Source: Anodontia alba
Taxonomy: Eukaryota > Mollusca > Bivalvia > Lucinida > Lucinidae
DNA length: 64,000 bases
Direction of reading: 5' to 3'
NCBI GenBank assembly: GCA_964016985.1
Contig: OZ024824.1
Coordinates: 126,425,303-126,489,302, forward strand
Below the pieces are notes generated by a model. The model saw nothing but the letters and a program-made list of their open reading frames with translations. It ran no database searches and had not been told where the DNA came from. Positions 56,120 through 64,000 of the stretch are shown piece after piece. Position numbers and translations under genes: made by a program. Every line of letters starts with the position of its first letter. Within the stretch, counting starts at the first letter, position 1.

Positions 56120-56650
56120 ATCAGCCCGGGCCTCAGACTAAACGACGGCTCCCTCCTTAATCTGTTTCAAACGATTGGCACCTGATTTTCAATGTCTATA
56201 ATCGGATCGATTATGGCTCCATTTATCTTTTTCTTGTGCTCTGGATTCAGACTACCAAATAGCCTTTTGCTTTGTTTCACTATAGTGTATATGATAATAT
56301 GTGCTTCCCTGTGATGTTTCACTGCACTTATGAGGTTTCGCGCGAGTAAAACTGGTTTAAGCACCTCCTCTCCCGCTAGAGGGCGTAAGCAGTGTTCAAA
56401 GATAAAATCGAGACTTTCATTTTCTATCTGTAACGTGTCCTTTGTTTCCAAAAGTAACCTTTTAGATTTTTTTTTCTATTGACCGTTCCAAGTCGATTTC
56501 ACTGTTGCAGTTCTTCTTTTCTCGTGTTCCGGTGGTACATATGTGGCATTTGGTTTGTCATTGTTTTTACTCATACCTCTTCTTTTGATGTCTAAGGAAG
56601 TTTGTGCTTTCTGATTTAGGCATTTCCTGGGTATCTTCACCTATAAGTTT
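56120..56650 (+). mobile_element. PLE 3' end of a diverged family
   Basis: It starts with cccgggcctcagactaaacg (the last codons of a PLE-B/C-type ORF). It continues through ggtttcgcgcgagtaaaact, gaccgttccaagtcgattt and ggcatttcctgggtatcttc. An antisense ORF (56167-56451) is judged incidental. Confidence 0.5.
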
Positions 56651-57620
56651 GCTTATAGACACGTGGTCAAAAATATTTATCATAGCCAAACGGTACTACT
56701 TAACAATGGCTACAAGATTTGCCAGTGGACTGTAGCCATGAACATACAACCATGGGTTGATGGCTAGGTTCCAGTCAGCAGAAGCGTAAAGATCGTAATG
56801 AACTGTTGTTCATCGGTTATATAATGATGGTCCAACTCTATATCTTCCTGGAAACTTGCATGTTTTATAAACAAACTTGTGTTAATGCACTCGTTTTTTG
56901 TCGGCTTTGCTAATCTCTCGGGAACTGTTTCCTATATTTTAAACTCAGGGTACCTTGACCTCTACATTTTATTACAGTAATATGATCTGATGAGCTGTGA
57001 CACTGGTGGGATGTTCTCAGATCTCCGATTTATTTTTGACGTACGCGTCTGTTGTGATCTATGGATCTCAAAACATCTGCTCGACAGGATACAGAGCGAA
57101 GTAGTAACCTGCATTTACCGTTTGCGCATGTCATAAAGGTCGTTTTCCCACGTTAAGCTCCATATAAACCTCAAAGTTTAAAAACGTACCGTTTGGCGTG
57201 TGCCGATCAAAGACTCAAATCAATCTGCGCATCCGCACAGTCTGATCAGAGTCTTCTTTTACTGCACGAAGAAAGTTAGCATCCTTAGCAATACAAAATG
57301 TGCCTAATACAGTTTCGGTTCAGATTGTGCAGACCAACTGGAATCTTCGTTTGGGGCAGATGTGCGATGATACGTTTTGTGACGTTAAAACTAATGTGGT
57401 CTAGGGAGATTTATTTCTACTTCTTATTTCAGGTCTTGTAGAAGGAAATTGTCCTTTAAAACTGGATGAAAGCAAAGGTAAAATATGAACATGTTAGGAC
57501 TTTGGCAGCTATGAGTATCTTTGAAATTATGTTGAATTATTTCTATATACGAACTTTGAAAAGCATGCTACATTGCCGCTATAGCTGCATAGACATATAG
57601 AAAATAGACGTATCATCTGA
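56651..57620. other. No gene seen; one hairpin-family copy
   Basis: 57210-57255 (atcaatctgcgcatccgcac, agtctgatcagagtc) is a hairpin relic. Confidence 0.4.
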
Positions 57621-57718
57621 TTGTATCAGTTTCTGAGTTCACTTATTTATTCTTTAAATCATATCCATATATGGAAGAATATTATAAGTAAATAAGTGAA
57701 CTCAGGAGCTGATACAAT
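57621..57718. repeat. Palindrome with 30-bp arms
   Basis: attgtatcagtttctgagtt pairs with the complement aactcaggagctgatacaat. The inner cacttattta / taaataagtg pair continues the stem. The loop is about 38 bases. Confidence 0.75.
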
Positions 57719-57891
57719 CAATCCACATCAGACCCTCAAAATCAAAAGTAAAGACAGACAAACACAATTAATCAGCCGCACAAAAAAACACATGACAAGC
57801 AGAGTTGGGAACCTTTTTAATTCAAAAAGTGGCAAATCTGTTACCCAAAGTTAATTGAATATATCTTTACCTTACATAATCATTAAAAGAA

Positions 57892-57893
<2 letters not shown>

Positions 57894-57925
<32 letters not shown>

Positions 57926-57960
57926 AAACAAACAAACAAACAAACAAAAAAAAAAACAAA
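57894..57960. repeat. A-rich and (CAAA)n simple repeat
   Basis: A run of about 29 A followed by five caaa units and more A. Possibly a retroposon tail. Confidence 0.8.
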
Positions 57961-58224
57961 AGAAAAACAACAACAACATTAAAATCAGCACGGTCAGTAG
58001 TAAAATACTATACTAAAATACTGGAGGGGTGCTTAAGCTAGCTTTACGGGATCCCAATCCTCGACTTCAGCTTCCATTGTGGTTAGAACATATATCTGTT
58101 CGGTCCACTCGGAGGTCTTCAACTCATCCATGAGACATTACGGGCAACACATAAGTCACAGATAAAACCTATAAGGTAGCAAAAAGGACTCAACAGACAC
58201 AAGGATTTGCATTTGTTTATTTTA

Positions 58225-58345
58225 GATGGGTTTATTTCATGCAAAATTAACGATAAATGCGATGATTTTGATTTTGAGATTGTAATTTTTCCTTTCTTTT
58301 GCATCAGCATTTCAGTTATTTCTGGCTGTCGAGTCCTCATTGTTG
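58225..58345 (+). mobile_element. PLE-C internal-deletion fragment
   Basis: gatgggtttatttcatgcaa, then gatgattttgattttgagat (YDKRDDFDFE region) jumps directly to gcatttcagttatttctggc, which belongs to the 3' flank of the PLE-C copy at 62700. Confidence 0.6.
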
Positions 58346-58655
58346 TTTTTGATAAAGGCAGTAAAACATAGAATACTATTTCTTCTATATCATTTAATGA
58401 TAGTACCTAAACAGACAAACATGAAGTCAGTACATAACGTCATCGCTATGACAACATGACGTTGTGACGTAATAATATAAAGGTATTAGCTTTGCAGTTA
58501 TAAAAATATAAATACAGCAGGATTATGTCCTCTAGATGAGTATAACTACCTTAATTTAATTTTAACATTAATTATATTGTCTTTCTTTTTGTATTTGTTT
58601 GCAACCTTTAGAGGGTAAGTTATCAAAATTTTATAAGTGAAAATTATTGCAAAAA

Positions 58656-58699
58656 AAGATAAGAGAAAAGTCCAGGGAGTGCCACAATCACAAACCGCA
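58656..58699 (-). mobile_element. Very short PLE-B terminus, inverted
   Basis: Only 44 bp of the 3' end (aagagaaaagtccagggagt), next to a plus-strand copy. Confidence 0.6.
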
Positions 58700-58729
58700 A
58701 GTCCAGAGATTTAACAGTTTTCAGTTGTA

Positions 58730-59100
58730 TTAAGAGTAGCATCGGGACCCAGGGTGAAGTCAGCTAGCTGTAAAAGTGCTTTAAACCCCCCGGTGGTTTA
58801 CTCTACTGACTGTTCTAAGGCGGTGGTCCCGGTGCTAGTCTTACTCTTTCTTGCTTTGTGGTTTATTCTACGAGGCGATTTGTTGTATGTCTTTCCATGT
58901 GTCATTTTGTTCTTGTGTTTTTCAGTCCTTTTAGTATTGCGATTTTCTCGCTTGGGAAAGAGAGAGCTAATCTTAGTGCTTTTCGTACGTTTGTTCGATT
59001 TATGCTTGTTTGGATTTGTCGGGTTCCTCTTCCTCTTGGTGTCTGGGAAGGGCTGCGGTTTGTGATTGTGGCACTCCCTGGACTTTTCTCTTACCTTTTT
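58730..59100 (+). mobile_element. PLE-B 3' terminal segment
   Basis: From ttaagagtagcatcgggacc to the shared terminus. It is joined without spacer to the coding body of the next copy. Confidence 0.8.
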
Positions 59101-59578
59101 TTAACTGCCGTAATAAAGCCCTTACTGCCAAACTTCTTAGGCAGGGCTATCGTTATTTTAAATTTCGTAAGGCGTTTTTGAAATTTTATCGCAGACACAG
59201 TGCTTTGGTAGAAAAATATAGCATCAGTCTGAAAACACTTCTGCAAACAAATTATCGGAACCAGAATTTCATGATGACTAAGTGTACAGATTTAGAAAAA
59301 TTGTAGGAAAACCTAACTTTTCGGAGCAATTCAGAAAACTAATTAACCGTTATAAAAATATTGGCTATAACCTGGATATTATGCGGCAGACAGCATGCCT
59401 AGTTGTCAACCCAAACACTGTTGATGGCTATGCTTCATTCTTTAATTGCACGACGGCGGTTCGGGCCTCAGACTCAATGACGGCCTCTTCGTAAAACTTT
59501 AACCAGAGGGTTGGGGTTTGTCGATTATTTGTCTTTAGCTTGGTTCAACTATTGGTTTTCAATTACTCTTGCTGGCAT
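59101..59578 (+). mobile_element. PLE-B copy, 5'-truncated, in tandem
   Basis: It begins in codons for NCRNKALTAKLLRQGYRYF immediately after the previous terminus, runs to the C-terminal stop near 59494 (SDSMTASS) with one frameshift near 59245, and ends in a shortened 3' flank. Tandem head-to-tail junctions of this kind are characteristic of PLEs. Confidence 0.75.
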
Positions 59579-60930
59579 ACAAACGAGTGTAAACTGGTGT
59601 AAACGAGAGTATGTTGAGCATAAAGCCCTAAAAGAATGGAAACTTAGCATTTTGAAACTAGTGAACAAACGCATTTCTTTCTATTCTCAAAATACTAACT
59701 TATTACCTCCTAAACCGAAGACGTCTTTACGTCACCTTAAACTAGGTATTCAAGAATTTCATAACAAGTATGTTTTGGCTCCGGCAGACAAGGCCGCTAA
59801 CAATGTTGTCATTTGACGGCTCCACTATGTTAACCGTCTTCAGCAAGAGCTTAGTGGTACTAAGGCCTATGAACTACAACCTTTGGCTGAAGAGAGGCCT
59901 TAGATTCGCCAGAGCTTCTTCAAATCTTAATGACTTTAACTACCGTAATAAAGCCATTACTGCCAAACTTCTTAGGCAGGGCTATCGTTATTTTAAACTT
60001 CGTAAGGCGTTTTCGAAATTTTATCGCAGACACATTGCCTTGTTAGAAAAATATAGCATCTGTCTGAAAACATTTCTGCAACAAGGTGTGTCGGAACCAG
60101 AATTTTACAGTGACTTAGTGTACAGATTTAGAAAAATTGTAGGTAAATCTAACTCTTCGGAGCAATTTAGAAAACTTATTAACCGTTATAAAAGAATTGG
60201 CTATAGCCAGGATATTATGCGGCAGACTGCATGCCTAGTTGTCAACCCAATCATTGTTGATGGCTATGCTTCACTCTTTAATTGCACGACGGCGGTTCGG
60301 GACTCAGACTCAATGACGGCCTCTTCGTAAAACTTTAACCAGTAGGTTGGGGCTTGACGATATATCTTTGGCTTGGCCCGCCGTGGTTCAACTATTGGTT
60401 TTCATTTACTCTGGCATACAGTAGAATTAGCCATGAGTACTCGTCTTTGTTTATTATAGTGATTTATTTGATTTTTATGTTTTCGCTTTGATGCATTGTC
60501 TGAGTTGGGAGCCTTTATGCGAACCGAATTTTTATGTATTTCTGTATTAAGAGTAGCATCGGGACCCAGGGTGAAGTTGGCTAGCTGTAAAAGTGCTTTA
60601 ACCGCCCCCCCCCTCCCCCCCCCACGGTGGTTTACTCTACTGACCGTTCTAAGGCGGTGGTCCTGGTGTTAGTCTTTCTCTTTGTTACTTTGTGGTTTAT
60701 TCTACGAGGCGGTTTGTTGTATGTCTTACTTTGTGTCATTTTGTTCTTGTGTTTTTCAGTTCTTTTAGCATTGCCATTACCTCGTTAAAGGAAGAGAGAG
60801 CTTATCATAGTAATGTTTGTACGTTTGTTTGATTTATGCTTGTTCGTATTTGTTGGTTTCCTCTTCCTCTTGGTGTCTAGGAAGGGCTGCGGTTTGTGAT
60901 TGTGGCACTCTCTGGACTTTTCTCTTACCC
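59579..60930 (+). mobile_element. PLE-B deletion derivative
   Basis: The N-terminal part (WCKREYVEHKALKEWKLS to APADKAANNVVI, then TGA at 59814) is fused at about 59900 to the C-terminal part (RFARASSNLNDFNYRNKAIT to SDSMTASS, stop at 60330). The entire RT core is missing. The 3' flank and terminal segment follow to 60930, with a C-rich run at 60604-60624. Confidence 0.75.
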
Positions 60931-61411
60931 TTTTCTGTAGTTAATGACCATATCAGTCATTCAACCACCAAGTTTGCTGTATATGTTACCGAAGGCTAAG
61001 ACAAGCTTCCTACGTTATATTGGTTACCTAAGCTTCATAAAAGACCTTACAAAGCACGGTTTATTGCAAATTCAAGCTCTTGTACCAACACTGAACTTTC
61101 TAAATTATTAACTTCATGTCTTACTGCCATCAAAAACATGTAATTAAATATTGTGACAAAGTTTTCGAAAGATCAAGGAGAAATCTGTTTTGTTCTATAA
61201 AAAATTCGAATGAGGTTTTATATAAATTGAAATCAAGACAATTTCGTGCTTTTAGTTTGTCTACTGATGATTTCTCCACGCTTTACACTACACTCCCTCA
61301 TAATCTTACAAAAGAAAAACTAAATGATTTAATTCAATGGACATTTCATAGAGAAGATTCCCTTTACCTTGCCTGTAATTTTAGGAATGTTTTTTTTCAC
61401 TTCTGAAGTGC

Positions 61412-61683
61412 ATAGAAAAGGTAAGAGAAAAGTCCAGGGAGTGCCACAAACCGCAGCCCTTCCCAGACATCAAGAGGAAGAGGAAACCGACAAATCCAAA
61501 CAAGCACAAATCGAGCAAACATACGAAAAGCACTTAGATTAGCTCTCACTTCCCCAAGCGAGGTAATCACAATGCAAAAAGGACTGAAAAACACAAGAAC
61601 AAAATGGCAGAAGGTAAGACATACAACAAATCGCCTGGCAAAATAAACCAAAGCACCAAAGAGTAAGACTAACACCGGGATCA
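61412..61683 (-). mobile_element. PLE-B 3' terminal segment nested in PLE-C
   Basis: It begins with the shared terminus (ggtaagagaaaagtccaggg) and ends at actaacaccggga. Host frame on each side is gaagtgcatagaaaa and aaaattacacattatgg, consistent with an AAAA target duplication or microhomology. Confidence 0.8.
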
Positions 61684-61711
61684 AAATTACACATTATGGA
61701 CCTGTCAGAAA

Positions 61712-62478
61712 GTGTGTGAAGCTCTCACCTTTCTACTTGACAATATTTTTATAAGATTTGCTACTAAGTTATTTAGACAAATCGTGGGTATTCCGAATGG
61801 TACGAATTGCGCACCCCTTGTGGCTGATTTGTTCTTGTTTTGTTATGAAAGAGACTTCATGATGTCCCTTTCCGTTGAAGACCAATCTGAAATCATTGAA
61901 GCTTTTAGCTCGACTTCAAGATATTTGGATGATTTATTGAATATTGACAATACCTACTTCGATGGTTTAATCAGTCAAATTTACCTCCCAGAACTTCAAT
62001 TAAATAAAGCTAACTCTTCTGATATCGAAGCCGCGTTTTTGGATTTACATTTATCTATTGTAGATGGGTTTGTTTCCTGCAAAATTTATGATAAACGCGA
62101 TGATTTTGATTTTGAGATTGTAAATTTTCCTTTCTTGGATGGTGATGTTCCTACAGTGTTTATATTTCACAATTAATTCGATTTGCCAGAGTGTCTAGTC
62201 ATGTAACTCACTTCAACACTCGTAATAAATTGCTAACTGCTAAACTTTTTAATCAGGGTTATCGGTATCATAAACTACGTAAAGACTTTTCTTATAGACG
62301 TCATTCCGATTTAGTTTCAAAATTCAATGTTGGACTAAAATCTCTTCTGCAACAAGGCCTATCGGAATCCGAATTTTATGGTGACTTAGTGTATAAATTC
62401 AGAAAAATATCTTGCAATGACTTCAGTACCCAATTTTGTAAATCATTCTTCGATATAAAAAGATTGGGTACAACATAA
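61712..62478 (+). pseudogene. PLE-C reverse transcriptase palm and C-terminal domain
   Basis: FLLDNIFIRFATKLFRQIVG, then GIPNGTNCAPLVADLFLFC (Met of the usual GIPMGTN replaced by Asn), catalytic SRYLDDLLNIDNTYF near 61920, YLPELQLNKANSS and YDKRDDFDFEIVNFPFLDGD. A deletion or frameshift lies near 62150, then the C-terminal block (NKLLTAKLFNQGYRYHKLRK, QGLSESEFYGDLVYKFRK), frame lost again near 62470. The catalytic Asp pair is intact, so this copy died by truncation and indels. Confidence 0.7.
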
Positions 62479-63129
62479 ATGTTATACGACAGACTACATG
62501 CATGGTTGTTAACCCAATAACGGTTAATAACTTTGCTTCCCTCTTTAATTGCACGCCGGCGGGTTAGGCCTCAGATTCTATGATGGTTCCAGCGTAAAGG
62601 TTTACTTGAAATTTAATTTTGGGTAATGTTGGTTGGTACTTGATGCTCTATCTTTGGTCAGGCCCACCGGAGTCTAACTGTTGGTTTTCTTTTGCTCCAG
62701 CATTTCAGTTGTTTCGTGCTGTCGAGTTCTTGTCGTTGTTGCATCTCTGTAATTAGATGATTTTTTGTGTTCTCGGAGATGTGGCACTGATGAGTTAGGA
62801 AGCCTTCATGCGGACTGAACAAATTATGTGTCTAAACCGCGGCAGAAGTAAGGGCGATGATTGTGGCCACGTAAAATCGATTTAAGCCCCGCAGTGAAAT
62901 ACTATTCACTGACCGTTCCAAGGCAGTTCTTCTGTCATGGTTTATTTTTGTTATAGTTCGTCTTTGAAGGTGTATGTCGCTTACATATTATTGTTTTGGA
63001 TAGCCATTTGGCCACTTCGTGGGAAAGCAACTGTCCGTTTGGCTTTCCGCTAGTGATGTTTCCATTAGGGTCTAGTTATTTCGTGTTTGTGTTTCTTTCC
63101 CTTTGATGTCTCTGATGGGTGGTGTGGGA

Positions 63130-63552
63130 TAATTGTTGGAAGCCTTTATGCAAACCGAATTTTTTATGTATTTCTGCATTATGAGTAGCATCGGGACCCA
63201 GGGTGAAGTTGGCCAGCTGTAAAAGTGTTTTAAACCCCACGGTGGTTTGCTCTACTGATCTCTTATGGAGGTGGTCCCGGTGTTGGTCTTACTCTTTTTT
63301 GCTTTGTGGTTTATTCCACGAGACGATTTGTTTTATGACTTATCTTGTGTTATTTTGATCTTGTGTTTTTCAGTCCTTTTAGCATTGCGATTACCTCGCT
63401 TGGGGAAGAGAGAACTAATCTTAGTGCTTTTCGTACGTTTGTTCGGTTTGCGCTTGTTTGGTTTTGTCTGTTTCCTCTTCCACTGGTGTCTGGGAAGTGC
63501 TGCGGTTTGTGACTGTGGCACTCTCGGGACTCACTTTCTCTTACCTGTTTTT
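63130..63552 (+). mobile_element. PLE-B 3' terminal segment
   Basis: From gaagcctttatgcaaaccga to actttctcttacctgtttt, a slightly altered terminus. Confidence 0.7.
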
Positions 63553-64000
63553 AAGATTTAGTATGTAAGCTTATAGTTATCTGCTCAGCATTTGCAATTT
63601 TGGATTCTTTTTAAAGCTGTGCAGACAGTATTCAAAAAGAAAAATATGAACAAAGATGTCTATCATTTAATGGTTGATAATGGCATGTAAATTGACTGTA
63701 AAACCTCCTAACCTTTTCAGCAGGCCAAACTTGAATGCATAATTCTTTAGTGACGTCCACTTTACCTCCCATTCTAATGAATTCCAATGAAATGCATGAC
63801 TCCAGCAATATCGTCTCAAAACCTCTATTTCTCTGTTCCTGATTTTGTAGTATGTTTCTTCAAAATGATTGATTCCTGTATGGTTGGAACACTCAATGAT
63901 GGTATTCATCGGGTTTCAGTCACGTAGAATCAATTGAATTTGTGGCACATATTTTGAAAGCACACAAATTTTCCATGCAACAAGTCTAGCACCAAAACGA
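63553..64000. other. No gene seen
   Basis: AT-rich end of the window. A minus-strand ORF at 63667-63909 has no recognised motif. Confidence 0.4.

Larger units (their letters stand above)
60938..63115 (+). mobile_element. PLE-C copy with nested insertion
   Basis: It starts in the finger region (YWLPKLHKRPYKARFIANSS near 61015). A frameshift follows near 61135, then FSTLYTTLPHNL, and a break at 61411 by an inverted PLE-B segment. It resumes at 61684 and continues to the C-terminus near 62478 and its own 3' flank (ttcatgcggactgaacaaat, ctgaccgttccaaggcagtt) to about 63115. Confidence 0.7.

Noticed and set aside
56167..56451. Minus-strand ORF of 94 codons
   Set aside because: It is antisense to a PLE 3' end and has no recognised motif.
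56985..57030. Hammerhead-ribozyme-like ctgatgag, sought because PLEs can carry such ribozymes
   Set aside because: No matching gaaac with a closing stem II; other ctgatga sites (19838, 62785, 53127 complement) also fail. A covariance-model search would be decisive.

Overview
The window looks like accessory, repeat-dominated nuclear DNA of an invertebrate animal, most probably a marine bivalve mollusc. The basis is the AT-rich sequence, spliced exons with GT/AG borders, several Penelope-like (PLE) reverse transcriptase families of the kind common in bivalves, a Tx1/L1-like LINE, an RTE-like LINE, a mariner, a tRNA-derived SINE and many foldback elements. No prokaryotic gene, rRNA or stand-alone tRNA gene was seen. 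The species cannot be fixed from sequence alone.

The best host-gene evidence is at the left end. A membrane-spanning exon (74-167, + strand) joins in phase to a cytoplasmic-tail exon at 8914-9322. The intron of about 8.7 kb between them holds PLE fragments and a 3.4 kb array of a 46-bp satellite. The tail consists of 20-residue repeats (60 bp each). The array stops at 9317 and resumes at 14883, directly after the poly(A) of a Tx1/L1-like LINE, so the tail appears to have been split and shortened by retrotransposition. Reading through the donor at 167/168 gives a different short C-terminus ending at 273. Two other possible exons are a PHD-like zinc-finger exon (32533-32632, +) and a 72-codon terminal exon on the minus strand (37471-37689).

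Layout: 0-9.3 kb receptor exons plus intronic satellite and PLE; 9.3-15.8 kb LINE inside the receptor tail repeats; 15.8-24.4 kb PLE fragments, a broken RTE-like LINE and a pogo-type MITE; 24.9-27.2 kb hairpin-headed tandem repeat; 27.4-35 kb foldback elements, including a 1-kb palindrome, and several inverted repeat pairs; 35.5-38.3 kb two arrays of a 21-bp palindromic unit in opposite orientations; 38.5 kb SINE; 41.3-48.4 kb PLE cluster with a nested MITE and a LINE endonuclease remnant; 51.6-54.2 kb a 150-bp tandem repeat beside a dead mariner; 55.4-63.6 kb a second PLE cluster with tandem, inverted and nested copies.

The recurrent theme is one PLE family (called PLE-B here) whose 3' terminal segment occurs about 15 times in both orientations. 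Nearly all copies share one 3' end (cttttctcttacc followed by T), while their 5' ends vary. This is the pattern expected from target-primed reverse transcription. All transposase and reverse transcriptase genes seen are truncated, frameshifted or carry stops, except the 317-codon PLE-A palm-domain ORF at 41560-42513, which is open but 5'-truncated. Family names PLE-A, -B, -C and -D are local labels, not database names.
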